The notes beneath the pieces are model-generated. The model saw only the letters and a list, made by a program, of their open reading frames with translations. It was not told the origin of the DNA and made no database searches. 64,000 nucleotides of DNA from NCBI GenBank assembly GCA_034770075.1, contig JAVJAP010000118.1, positions 434,001 through 498,000 on the forward strand. The letters run 5' to 3'. Both the position numbers and the translations under genes were made by a program. The stretch comes from Aralia elata. Lineage: Eukaryota; Streptophyta; Magnoliopsida; Apiales; Araliaceae. Positions 22,811 through 35,048 of this stretch are shown piece by piece. Every line of letters starts with the position of its first letter. Position 1 is the first letter of the stretch.

Positions 22811-25800
22811 GGAGCTAAAAAGAAAAAAAAGGAAAAAGGGATCAAAATGGGTGCGCAAGGAGAAAAAGAGAAAACGGACAGAACTTTTGGGTCGCGACAC
22901 TCCAAATAATGGGTCACGGCGCTCAACTGCTGAGACGTGGGTGCGTAGCTTTTGGCAGAATTTTTCAGGCTTTGTAATTTTTCAAGGAATTCTATTGCAA
23001 TTTGGATTGTTATTTTTTAGGGTTTTAGGAGTTTGTTCTAGGGGTATAAATATATGTTCTTAGTTAAGTTTTAGAGGTCTTGGATGCTCACAATTGTAAA
23101 CCCTAGATTTAGGGATAAGGTTGAAGACATATCAAGCCAAGTTCATTATTTTCAGTTCTAAGGGATGTTGAACCTTATTTATAATTAATAGTTTGATTGA
23201 GTATTCATTATTTATCTCTTCTCATATGAAATTCATTCTTGATAATCTGATTGAACTGTTGAATGTTATTAGTTTAATTGATTTGATTTATGCAGGATTA
23301 AATTAGTTAACTGATAATATTTACTAGATTAAGGTATGATATTAAGCAAATGATAATGTATCTGATCATAAGTAGCAATTAATAATACTTGATTGTGGAC
23401 AAGTTTTTGTGTGTTATTATGATAACAGAAGACAAATCAAATAATCCCTGATAGTGTGATTGTTGCTTGAAATAGTCTAATTCTCTAATCGTTAATGTTG
23501 TTGTTATATTAAATGTAGACTGATAGTTCTAGGTTGTATGATAGTTAGGGTCTAGTGGGGAAATTGTTACATTAGATTTAAAACCTAAGAAGAATTTCGG
23601 ATAATTAGCGACTGCAGTTATCTAGGACTATTAATTTCATTGAACGATAAATAGTGTTACGCTTGATTAATCCGTTATTGTGAAAAGGTAATACTGAACT
23701 AGAACTTTTAATTCATTGGTTATTTTTATTTATTTACTTTTGTTAATTAGTTAATCAAACTCAAGCCCCCCCCCCCAATCTTTATTTTCATTGTTTAATT
23801 AAATTTAGGAAAATAAAGGAATAAATATAAAATAATTCACTCTTTGTGGGATCGACCCTTGCTTGTTACTATACTGATTTCTGTATTAGTAGAGTAGAAG
23901 TAAACGACAGCTCCCGGTATTATCACAAAAAATGGGAATAGACTTGAAATCAAACCCATAGTCAGCCAGCTGGTTCTTTATCCATAAGATTTGAGCATAA
24001 CAGCTACCAACAATAATATACTCAACTTCTGCAGTTGAAGTTGATACTGAGTTCTGTTTTTTACTGAACCATGATACAAGTCTGTTGCCAAGAAATTGAC
24101 AAGTCCTACTAGTGCTTTCTTGTCAATCTTGCATCCTGCAAAATTTACATCTGAATATCCTATTAGATCAAAAGAAGACTCCTTGGGATACTATAGTCCC
24201 AAATATGGAGTGCCTTTAAGATATCTAAAAATTCTTTTAACAACTACAAGATGTGACTCCTTAGGGTTAGCCTAAAATCTAGCACAAATACAAGTAGAGA
24301 GCATAATATCTGGTCTATTAGTAGTCAAATATAGGAGAGATCCAATCATTCCTCAGTATTGAGTAATATCAATACTCTTACCATTTTTATCTTTGTCAAG
24401 TTTGGTTGCACAAAGCCATTGGAGTCTTCATAAGAGTAGCTGATGCCATGTTATATTTCTTAAGTAGATCCTTGATGTACTTGGCTCGATTGATGAAGAT
24501 CCCTTCATCAGTCTGCTTCACTTGAAGTCCAAGGAAGTAGTTCAGCTCACCCATCATACTCATTTTAAACTTATTTTGCATCAACTTGGCAAACCTCTCA
24601 TACAATTTTTTGTCAATAGAACCAAAAATAATATCATCTACATAGATTTAAACTAATAATATTTTATCTTTGTGCTTCCTAAGGAACAAAGTTATGCCTA
24701 CCCTACCTCTAGTGAATCTATTTCAATAAGATAATTTGTGAGTATTTCATACCATGCTCTAAGTGCTTGCTTCAAACCATACAATGTTTTATCTAATTTA
24801 TAAACATAATTAGAGTGAATAGGGTCAATAAAACCTGGAGGTTGTTTTACATAAATCTCTTCTTGAAGTTTACCATTTAGAAAAACACTCTTGACATCAT
24901 TTGGAAGATTTTGAACTTCTTGTGGGCTGCATAAGCTAGGAACATTCTGATGGCTTCTAATCTTGTAAGAGGTGTAAAGATCTCGTCATAATCGATTCCT
25001 TTTTCCTGCGAATAGCCTTTAACTACCAGTCTTGCCTTGTTTCTTGTGATCACACCAGCTTCATCCATCTTGTTCATGAAGACCCATTTAGTGCCGACAA
25101 CTGGATGATCTGAGTGTGATCTCTTGCCCATTTGCTTCCGAATGGAACATCAGTCCTTGTGCCTTGTTGCCTGATATCTTCAAGATTGGGTTCTGGTTCT
25201 GTATCTTCATTAATTCATAGAGTTCCCATAATTGAAACTAAGGACTCTACGACTTCCTTGTCTGGCACTATAATCGTCAGGTCTGGCTCTACGACTTCAG
25301 CTTTTGCGATCGTAGGGTTCTCATGTTCTATTATTGGAGGGTCTAACTCTAAGATTTCTACAAGTTAAGTTGCTTTGCCTGGTTCGCCTTGATCGACCTC
25401 ATCAAAGGTGACATGAATGGAGACTTTCATAGTCAATGAGTTCTTGTTGGACACTCTATAGGCTTTATTTTCTATAGAATATCCAAGAAAGATTCCTTCA
25501 TCTAACTTGGGCTGAAACTTCGTTAGGTACCTTTTGCCATTATTGAGGATATAGCACGCACAGCCAAAAGCACAAAAGTAGCTTATATTTGGCTTTCTTC
25601 CTTTGCATAACTCATAAGGTGTCTTCTTAAGCGTAGAGTGAATCAAGAATCTATTTTGAGTGTAGCAAGTAGTATTGACAGCTTCTGCCCAAAAATATTC
25701 TAATATATGGGTTGCTACTAGAAGAGTTCTTCCTGCTTCGATCAACGTTTTGTTCTTCCTCTCAGCTACTCTATTTTGCTTTAGAGTTCTTAGAGCTGAG

Positions 25801-26144
25801 AAGTTATGCTGAATGTTATTATCTTCACAGAACTGATTTACTTTAGAATAGTCAAACTATCTGCCATGATCACTCCTTATTATTTTTATCTTTTTACCCT
25901 TTTCATTCATCACCAACTTGAAGAATCTGATTAACTGATTGCTAGTCTCGTCTTTGGAGCTTATGAAGAATACCCATGAAAACCTAGTATAGTCATCCAC
26001 TATGACTAGTGAGTATCTCTTGCCTCCAAGACTAATAGTTGGGATAGGCCCAAAAAGATCCATATGAAGAAGCTGCAAAGGCCTTTCATTTGAGTTGACT
26101 GCCATAACCATCTAACATCTTCTGAAGCTTTGGCGAAAAAAAAA

Positions 26145-26286
26145 TGTGATGCTCCCAAATCCAGGTATGTAATAATTAGTAATTACATTCATGGTGTTAA
26201 GTTTATTTAGATGTATGCATGTCGAGGAATAGTATCGTGGAGAACCGAATACGGGTATGAAGGTACCCGGATTTGGGGGTGTCACA
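26145..26286. mobile_element. 142-bp foldback remnant with LTR-like inverted ends
   Basis: Begins TGTGATGCTCCCAAATCC and ends GGATTTGGGGGTGTCACA. Both ends match the 3' terminus of the gypsy LTR family but in inverted orientation, unlike a normal LTR, which starts TGTAA. It lies inside the SIRE pol at a deletion; no target duplication is evident. Confidence 0.65.
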
Positions 26287-27433
26287 AGCAAGCTGTTGCT
26301 GAAGAACTTACCTCAGTGAGATTAACCACATATACATTGCCTTCTTTTTATCCAGTTAACTTTATAGAGTTGATACTCAGATCTCAAACTTAGCATTGGT
26401 TGTTGAGGAAGATGACTTGACGACCTTTATCACATAATTGACTTATGCTTCACAGGTTGTGCTTCAGTCTATCAACATAAGCTACCTTGTTGAACAAAAC
26501 ATCTTTATTGCCTATCGAACCATAACCTCTAGTTTTTCCAGAGTTGTTGTCTCCAAAGACAACTACTAGACCATCCTCTGTAATGACCGTGAATTTTAAA
26601 CTCCACTATTAATTAAATATAAATTTAATTTTCAATGAGTTAGTTTCATATGATTATTTAAAATCTTGTGTATTTAATTGGTTATGTGATTATATGATTT
26701 CGCGTAACTGCTAGGATTAATTAAGGGGAGTCACTAATGGTTTAATTGAATTAGTGAACTAACCATACGGTTTTAATGTTGAAAGAATTGATAAAGTGCC
26801 GATTAATTAAATATTCAATTTAATTGAATATAGTGTGAGAATAGATATTTAATTAAATTAAAGGAAGTCTCAGTGATGGAATTATTAAATTGATGGACTA
26901 TCCTAAGTTATTTAATAACTAGGAATTTATGAATAATTAATTATTAAATATTCAATTATTTTGAATATAGTAAATTAATTAATATTACCTATTAATTAAT
27001 AAGGATAATGTGAGATATAATTTATAATATTTAATAAATCCCATTAGTAAATAAATAATTGACTAGTTAAATTTATTGAATTAACCAAGCCAATTAATTA
27101 ATTGGTTATGGACTTGAAAAGTTAACACGATAGCCCAACTGATTAAAACCTTAACCCAAACCAACATTGCCAACTGAGTAGTAAGCCAAATGGGTTAGCC
27201 CATACCAGGTTACTGGTACAGTAAAAATAAGTTTATTCGGAAATGAAATCCCAGAATGTGCTTCGAGCTAGGCCAATGGCCTACTCCCTACCTTGCGTGC
27301 AAGGATCGTCGGCTGACTGCGGAAGGCACAACTCGATCAAGCTTTTCACCTACTCCGTTTTAACCAATTGGTACTACCATTGGGTATTGAGATTTCAATC
27401 GGAGTATTACCCACAATTGGTCCATAGTTTGGT

Positions 27434-27441
27434 TATAAATA
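27434..27441 (+). promoter_or_regulatory. TATA box of LTR-c
   Basis: TATAAATA about 855 bp from the LTR start. It is followed by a leader and, at 27611, a GTAAGT donor. Confidence 0.6.
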
Positions 27442-27779
27442 CGAACCCCCTCCTTCAGTGGTGCTAAGGTTGTAAAAATTCACTGAGAGGGGAATTGAGA
27501 GCTTGGGACGGAAGGATAGTCTGAAGAGAAAGAGTTGGCACGCGAATGACCTCAGACTACATTATTTATTGCGGAAGGAAAAGAAGAACTGCATCTAAGT
27601 CTACTAGAAGGTAAGTATTTTCTTGTTACAGTAAATGAATGCTCTGCATTATGCTTGGAAATTAATTCCTCAAATTGGTGTATAAAACTTATAATTAATA
27701 GTAATATGTAGTTAATATTGAGTATACATGTTGAGTAGAACGATTTTAATGGTTTAAAATTGAAGAAAATCGCTGAAAC

Positions 27780-28080
27780 GGATCAGAGAAGACGAACTCT
27801 GGTTCGTCACGCCACAGTGGTAGTAAGTGACGCCGCAGCGTCACAGCGGAAAGGCCGTCGCGCAGCAGCGTCAGCGTCACGCCGCAGCGCCGCGCCTAAG
27901 GGCCTTGACACCGCAGCGCCAAGTTTGCTACTTAAATCTCACGCCGCAGCGTCGACGCGTGTTAGCAGCGGGCCAGGACGGGACTCACGCCGCAGTGTGG
28001 AGTCAGTCCAGTTCTAAGCCTCGCGCTACAGCGCCACTTCCGTATTTTTGGCCGGGTCGGTCGGACCGGATAGGTTCGGG
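27780..28080. repeat. GC-rich repeat island within LTR-c
   Basis: Repeated CACGCCGCAGCG-type motifs (at least six variants) in an LTR that is otherwise strongly AT-rich. The reading frames across it are low-complexity and I do not accept them as genes. Confidence 0.7.
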
Positions 28081-29300
28081 TCGGGTCATGCAATTTTAAT
28101 ATTAATAATTACTTACTTACTATTAATATTAAATAATAATTATATATAAAAGTAATTAGATTAATTATTTATTATTCCGATTAATATTAAATAATAAGTA
28201 AGGATAAATAACTAGACATTGTTTAATTAATGTTAAATTAAGATAAGTAGTTGATTATTATTTGATAATCACTAAGCAAATGAGGTTAATAGTGAAACTA
28301 TTTATTATTAGTTTTGAATAAGTAATAAACCCAATTAGTTATTCGTTAGTTAATCATATTTGGTTGAGCCTTAAATGCTTCCCGCCAGCTCACCGGCGAG
28401 CTGGGCAGTCGCTCGCTCACTGGGGAGCGAGACCCCCGACTGGGTAGTCGTAGTGGCAATCAATATGCTTTAATGATGCTACGTCTATTTTGAATCTAGT
28501 CTTTACGTGGCTAATTGTTATATGAATATATACCTAATTGTGTAGGATTTTAAGGAGCATGTGTTGTTAGATTGTAGTAGACGCACCAGGCAAGTTCCCT
28601 AACGTTTGTCTAACCCTTGTGTTGGTCAAGTTTCCTATCCTAGCTCAAATTATTTATTAAACAAGTTTTCCCTAACCTTGCTCGAGTTAATTATTTAAGC
28701 ATGAACTTTACTTCCAAGCATGCTCTAAGTGCTTTAATTTCTTTACGATTATTCCACATTGATATTATTGTGATTCGCACTTGGTGCAATTTAGCTCGTA
28801 CATCCTTTGACTTGTGCGTTATTTAAAGTTCTATATTGCATGAATTATTCAGAGTTAAGTCTAAGATATTGTTCGGCTAGACATAAGCATATTTAATAAA
28901 AGCTTTCCAAGCCATTTGAAGGTGTGGATTCTTGGACTAATATGAACACCCCAAAAATATAGGGGAGTACCCCACATATCTAAATGTAAGATACAAGAAC
29001 AAAAATTAAATTTTATGCATACACATAGGGTACTAGAGGCTGATCCCCTCGAGTACTTATTTATGAGCCAGTAACCAAAGGGTCAATTAGCTACTGATTC
29101 CATTGGAAGTGTATTGTTCATGGTCTACATTGACTATTGTTTATTTTAAAAGCAGTTATTATTCTTGCTTTCATTTTTCTCTTCGTTGAATCGTTTCTAG
29201 ATATTCCTTTCATTCATGATATATATCATTTCTTACTGCTATTTAAACTTGTTGAGCAAACTAGTTGCTCACCCTTGTTATATCATGAACCCTATTGCAG

Positions 29301-29350
29301 TTAAGCCCGAGACCTCAGGAAAAGACAAGGGCAAGGAAAAGATGAAGTGA
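29301..29350 (+). other. Conserved LTR exon (copy 5)
   Basis: CCTATTGCAG acceptor, then in phase 2 VKPETSGKDKGKEKMK and TGA. Best-preserved copy, in the intact LTR-c. Confidence 0.62.
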
Positions 29351-31890
29351 TAGACTTCAATTAGCTGACTTTTATGCTTAATTTAAATTTATTATCAATG
29401 TAATTTGAACCCAGATTTAATATTTAGGGTACGTTTTGGTTATGTATTAAGGTTATCGAATCTTGGGACTAGTAACACCTTTTAAATGAACAACATATGT
29501 TTATTATATTTTGCATTTAGTTATTGTATGTTGTTTGGAGGTGGATGTTTGTATTGGATCGTGATGACCAAATCCGGGTGTTTGAGTCCTGAATTTGGGA
29601 GCGTCACATCCTCAACTTTAAATTTTGACAAGAGTGCCTTATTGCCAGTCACGTGTCTTGAGCATCCACTATCAAAATACCATATGGACTCTGTGGATCT
29701 TTGTATCTATAAATAAAATCATTGTTTATTTTGGTACCCATACTTGTTTGGGTCCTGCTTTGTTAGTTCCCTTGGGGACCTAAATATACCTGACTTTGGA
29801 TTTACAATATACAAATAATAACAATATGCAGCTTTATGACCATATTCATGATAGTTATAACATTTTAATGTGCTTCATGTGTGAGTGTGTATGTGGATAT
29901 CTTCTCACTTAGAACTTATATAGAGGATATGCCTGATCCTCCTTCTGTTTCCACATTATTCTACGATTTTAAAATTTCGTAGAGTAAGACCTGGATCTAT
30001 AATTTACGCCTGGTTGGTTCATAGAGTTAAATTTTCCAGACTTTACGATCCTCCGAGACACGATCATAGACTTAGATTTACTCTGCGATTTTACAAAACT
30101 CAAACCAGTGTATGACATGTTATCCTTTGGAACAACAATCTGGTCAACAGAAATTAGACAACTTGGAATAATAGGCTCAGCATCCTCTTTGGATTTCACA
30201 AATACAATACCTCTATTGGAAAAAGAAACATTGTTATTGCTAGTATCCACTGAATTTTTCACACTTAGTGTAGAAGATAAATCTCCAAACCCCAGACCTG
30301 ATCTATCAGAGATAGCTCTTTGACTGGTGATCAGTGAATCTATAGATGAGGAAGAACGATTCCACATTGAGATTACCTTTCTAACTCTTTTATCATAGAG
30401 GTAAGTGCAGACTCTCTCAACGCATTGGCCTTAGTTATCTTTCTCAAATTTTCATTCTCAGCCTCAAGGTTTGATAGAGAGGCAGTGTTTCGTAGAGTGG
30501 TTTCTAACTCGACTTGCACTTTCTCTTTCTCCTCTTGAAGAAGAGAATGGTCCTTTGATAGAACCCTGAACCACTTCATATACTGATGCAAATCAGATGT
30601 TATATCATGCAATGTTAATCTAAGATCATTAATATTAACATCAGGAGAATTAAAGTTAAACACCTCACTGATATCGATCTCTCGACGATTAGTGGTTATG
30701 CTGGAATCTTCTTCAACTGCCATTAGATATAGATTACCATAATCATTGGAGTCTAAACTAGAGTCACTTTCAGAATCATTCCACGATCCTTCAACTACAA
30801 AGCCTCTTTCTTTCTTTTGATGTTTCTTGTAGCCTGTATGCTCTTTCTTTGAATAAGACTTCTTCTTGTCCTTTTTGAGCTCCTCTCGCAGAGATTTGGT
30901 GCACTCTGCGATATAATGGCCAAGCTTCTTGCAGTTATAGCACAAATCATTTTCTTGATCTCTGCTGCTACTGCCCTTATTGTAGTTATTTTTTAGCCTT
31001 TAGCGGCTATTCTTTCTCACAAACTTTCATAGTATTCGAGCAAACAAGGTTATATCTTCATCTTCATCAGCTTCATCACGATCATCATCTACTTCAACTT
31101 CAGCTGGAACTTTTGAGGTAGCTTCAGAAGCTTTGAGAGCAAAACATTTATCTTTTCTCTTGCTCTCAGAAAGGGTCGCTGCTCTTTGATTTAGCTTAAG
31201 CTCATAGGGAAGGAGATTACCGTAGAGCTTTTGCATAATCATCTCATGCAAATTCTTCGACTCATAGATAGCAGTGGTCTTGGCATCCCACTTATTTGTA
31301 GAGCCCTCATGAATTTTATATTTAGATCTTTATTGGGATAGACCTTATTATAAGATCTCAGAGAATTGAGGAGCACATTGAATCGTTCATAGGTTGTAAT
31401 GATATTCTCTTCAGAGACATGAGAGAACATTTCATATTATTGTGTCAAGAGAGATTGCTTGTTCTCTCTGACTTTTTCTGTGCCCTCATACATCACTAGC
31501 AGAGCTTCCCAGACTTCCTTAGCATTGGTGCAGTTGGCAACATTTTTAAAGAGCTTATCTTCTAAAGCCATGGACAAAATATTCTTGGCCCTCTTATCCA
31601 GCTGCATCAGCTTCTTCTCATTTTTTGTCCACTTTATGTGCTAGTTGATAGCTACTTTGTTGGGATCATCTGTTGTTAGAGCTAGCTTGGTAGGAACATA
31701 TGGACCATTCAGGACATCATCAAATAAATCATCATCAATTGCGTCCATATATGCCTGTATACGCTCTTTCCAAATAGCAAATTTTTCCCTATTTAGAAGA
31801 GGTGGCTTATTTCCCCCACCAATCTCAAAACTGACTTTGTTTAGTGCCATAGATCAACTCAAAAGTGTAAACTTTATGTTCGTGAGAACT

Positions 31891-31903
31891 TGTTCTGATA
31901 CCA
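31891..31903 (-). other. Primer-binding site of the SIRE element
   Basis: Minus strand TGGTATCAGAACA, complementary to the 3' end of initiator tRNA-Met. It lies about 40 bp before the gag ATG and next to the LTR end. Confidence 0.75.
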
Positions 31904-31905
31904 CT

Positions 31906-33560
31906 TGTTATTTCCCATAGACACTTAAGAGATCTAGAAGGGGGTTGAATGAACATTTTCTAAATTTTGATTGAGTTAAGATTATCTTACCAAATAATTA
32001 GTTATACAATATTGATTTTGCACAACGGAATATACTTTTGAAAACCCCCCATAAAGATTAAGAAAAAATCTCAGTTCCAAATATAGTTAAGGTTCAAAGT
32101 CATCAACAATGTAAATGCTAGACAGAAAGTAAGAACTGAAAAATAAATGAGACAACAAGTTTTAAGTGGTTCTGAGACTTAATAACTCTTAATTCACTCT
32201 TCTACTTCGATGAGTAAGAAATCCACTAAGGATATAGATCACACAGATCTTTACAACTAAACCACTAAGGTCTTTCGAGTCACTAAGTCTCGAAATATAA
32301 ACATTTAGTCCTAGATCACTAAGATCTCTTCAAGTCACTTAGACTTGGAAGATTGTCACTCAGATAATGAAGAACTGTTGTTTGAATATTATTGAGAGGT
32401 GCAACTAAGTTGGCAATAAGCTTCTCTTCTCAGGTACTTAATAGCTTGAACTAGATGTTTAAAATTGTAGAGTGAGTTCTTTTGACTTTTACAGAGCTTT
32501 GACTTTTTAATCAGAGTTCTGTTTTTGAATTTGAATCTTTGTTGCCTTTTATAGTCTGCCGAAATTTCTTCTCGTTGCTAGGTTTCCGTTGGCACATTTA
32601 ATGCTCAGATATTTTAGGATCCTTGATGTTGACATTTTAAGCTTATGTGCCAGCTACTTTTTGACTTGCCTGTCACATCAGGCTGCAAACTTACCTACCA
32701 CTTGTGAGTTATCGCTTCCAGCAAACTAGCTGGTAGACATATCTTCTAATCTTCAATTTCAACTAAGGATGTTTTGTGAATATATCGGGACCTTCAATCA
32801 GCAACGTTCCTATGTCAGTCTTATTGTCAGGCCTGACTTTTCACTATGAAGATGAAGGAATGTAGGGTTTACTCTACGTTCTGTTCTTCTACGAAGATTG
32901 TTTTACGAAGAGAGTAGTACTATATGAATGAACTTTACAATCTGCTCTTCGAACATTTACTTTGTGATGCTGGAGCTAACTTTATGATTTCATCTTTACT
33001 AAACAATCCTTAAGATACTTTACGATTTGTACTTTTACTTAACGACATTATGGAGAACTTTACGTTTAGTCTTCACACAATGATCTTTTAGGGACTAATC
33101 TTCACTTTATGATTCGAAATGAACTTTACGATGAATACAAGAGCTCTACGATTGTGCATCAGATGTTTTACGAAAAAACGTTAACTCTGCGATCCACCTT
33201 CACATTATGAATTGACAGATAACTAAATGAACAATTTGAACCTATTAACTATACATCAGATCAACTCAATAAAATCAACCTAACATGTTTGATCTTTTTA
33301 TTCTGAGTCCTTGTACATCAAATATCTAATCATCATTAAGGACTTTACAAAACTTACTGGTATAAATATATATTAAACACATTCATCATCAAATTCAGCA
33401 TGCAGACTCTAACATCTCTCATTCTGATCACCACTGAAGTTAATATGCTGCTTGGAACTTAAACTCTGGTATTATCTAAGATCTATGTGCACTTTAGAAG
33501 TCTCAGATTTTATTTAACACACAATACCTAATTTGTTTACTCCTATCAGGGGAACTCTGA
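31906..33560 (-). mobile_element. 5' LTR of the SIRE element, outer end truncated
   Basis: Begins next to the PBS with the SIRE-like TAGAAGGGGGTTGAAT motif (31936). It carries many TCTACGA/ACGAT-type short motifs between 32870 and 33200. The LTR start (TG...GATGATAACAAA in SIRE) is not found, so the outer end is truncated; boundary approximate. Confidence 0.65.
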
Positions 33561-33599
33561 TTTTATCCTGAAACTGGTAGAAATAAATTAAGGTTACTT

Positions 33600-34214
33600 T
33601 TAGGCATGAATGAGTGAGTGTTATTGATTAAATGCTTTACAATATATCTTTTGTGTTTCTTTGTAACCTTTCTAAATATTACTTAGCTTCATTAATATGT
33701 AAGTGTTTTGGAAGCAATGTAATACTTGAGAAATGAATGGTAAAGTGACTGGTTATGTCTTTTAAGAAATGACAATGTGATGTGATCTAAAATAAACTGG
33801 CTTAAAGTAACTGTATGGATAAATCACAAGTTGTTTCTATCAAACATGAGGAATAAAAGAGAAAAAGAGCATCACTATGTAATTTATATTAAGGAAGTCA
33901 TGTAATAGTTTATTAAATGTAGTAAGATATAAAGCAATGTAATAGTTAAAAATATGATATATTTTCTGTTCTAACTCTTGTTTTGCAGGTACAAAGAAAA
34001 ATTCCCTTTTGTTGATGACAAAAAAGGGAAGAGAAAAATAGTTACTTTAACGGTTTGAAGTAGAAAAACAGGGTAGGTGATTACAAGGTAGAAATAGGTC
34101 ATTACGGTGAGGGGAAGCAAATTAAAATTGCTCAAATTAAGGGGAAGTAATACAATTAAGTTTTTCTAAAAGTTTAAACTAAAATGATTTTGTTATCATT
34201 AAAAAGGGGAAGCC
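33600..34214 (+). mobile_element. 3' internal end of a second SIRE element, with polypurine tract
   Basis: Plus orientation, noncoding. It contains two SIRE-type purine runs after TTGATGACAAAAAAGGGAAG (34012) and TTATCATTAAAAAGGGGAAG (34194). The second directly precedes an LTR start, so it is the likely polypurine tract. Confidence 0.65.
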
Positions 34215-34630
34215 TGAAGGGACATTATACTACTGTTTTGATGATAACAAAATAAGAATTAAAAGTGTTTAGAAAAACTAGGATAGAATCATCTTCATAG
34301 GATTTTATATTGCATGGTACATTATTTATATATTTATTTTCATATGACTCAAATCCTTTAATTGGTCCAAAAGGAACTATAATTCAATGATTTAGCAATT
34401 GGACTAAAAGTATTTTTCCAAACAAATTGATTCTACGATTTTGGTTGTTTTGGATTTAGTATATAAACGTAAAATAAAATCCTCAGATCGTAGAATAACT
34501 TAACTCTACAATACTAGTAGCTTTGCTATATGACTCTAGGATTTTGGTCGTTCTGGTTTTTAATGACTTAACTTTACGATATTAGACTTTACGTTTTGTA
34601 GTAGCTCTACGATAGTAGAGTGATTTCAGT

Positions 34631-35030
34631 CCTTTACTCTACGAACTTATATTTTACACACTGATCATAAAGTTCTCTTTGAGTATTTCATTCCTTTACT
34701 CTACGAACTTATATTTTACTCAACGATTGTAGAATTTTAAGTCTTAACTCTACGAACTTATATTTCCCTCAACGATCGTAGAACTTCAAAACTTAACTCT
34801 ACGAACTTCACTCAACGATCATAGAACTTCAAGTATTAACTCTACGAACTCATATTTCACTCAATGATTGTAAAACATCAAGTCTTAACTCTACGAACTA
34901 ATATTTCACTCAACCATTGTAGAACTTCAAGTCTTAACTTTATGAACTTATATTTCACTCAACGATTGTAGAACTTCAAGTCCTAACCCTACGAACTTAT
35001 ATTTCACTCAACGATCTTAGAGTTCTCTTT
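34631..35030 (+). repeat. 49-bp minisatellite, about 8 units
   Basis: Each unit has ACTCTACGAACTTATATTTC then ACTCAACGATCGTAGAAC and a short TTCAAGTCTTA linker. Each therefore carries an inverted TCTACG / CGTAGA pair. Units vary by single bases, and one is shortened. Confidence 0.85.
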
Positions 35031-35048
35031 GAGTACTTTGAAATTCAG

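Larger units (their letters stand above)
18939..23925 (+). mobile_element. 3' end and LTR of an Athila/Tat-like gypsy element (split by LTR-e)
   Basis: A polypurine tract GTGTGGGGGAA (19069-19079) is followed by an LTR starting TGATAAATGC (19080). The LTR resumes after LTR-e at 22811 and ends GGTATTATCA at 23925. The PPT style, TGATAA/TTATCA termini and the GTGGGATCGACCCTTGC block near 23848 match Athila/Tat LTRs. About 140 bp of internal 3' sequence precede it; the coding region is absent. A poly-C run (C9-C10) lies at 23766. Confidence 0.7.
26579..29608 (+). mobile_element. LTR-c: solo gypsy LTR in SIRE pol
   Basis: Starts TGTAATGACCG and ends TTTGGGAGCGTCACA. It is flanked by TCCTC (26574-26578 and 29609-29613). 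Removing it rejoins the SIRE protease reading. It contains TATAAATA (27434), a strong splice donor (AAGGTAAGT at 27609), a GC-rich segment (27780-28080), the CATAGGGTACTAGAGGCTGA block (29025) and the conserved exon (29301-29350). It is the reference copy for the family here: 3,030 bp with intact ends. Confidence 0.95.
23936..31850 (-). pseudogene. SIRE-type copia gag-pol, decayed and interrupted
   Basis: Minus strand. Gag starts at 31850 (MALNKVSFEIGGGNKPPLLN), with a knuckle CYNCKKLGHYIAEC near 30940. The protease-side FDSGCSRHVTGNKALL lies near 29665 and is split by LTR-c. GAG-pre-integrase sequence follows (26578-26287), then the integrase core (LLHMDLFGPIPT near 26055) and C-terminus (25745-25365). 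RT begins with VGTKWVFMNKMDEAG near 25100 and continues with GELNYFLGLQV near 24550. RNase H runs to about 23940. At least ten stops or frameshifts are visible, and the first part of integrase is missing at the 26145-26286 remnant. The gag style and the LTR's AGAAGGGGGTTGAAT motif place it in SIRE/Maximus. Inactive. Confidence 0.9.

Noticed and set aside
27760..28099. Ala/Arg/Ser-rich open frames over the GC-rich part of LTR-c
   Set aside because: Low-complexity translation of repeated CGCCGCAGCG motifs in two overlapping frames, with no domain.
34631..35030. CRISPR-like array of 49-bp repeats
   Set aside because: The repeats are contiguous with no unique spacers, inside a plant SIRE LTR; it is a minisatellite.
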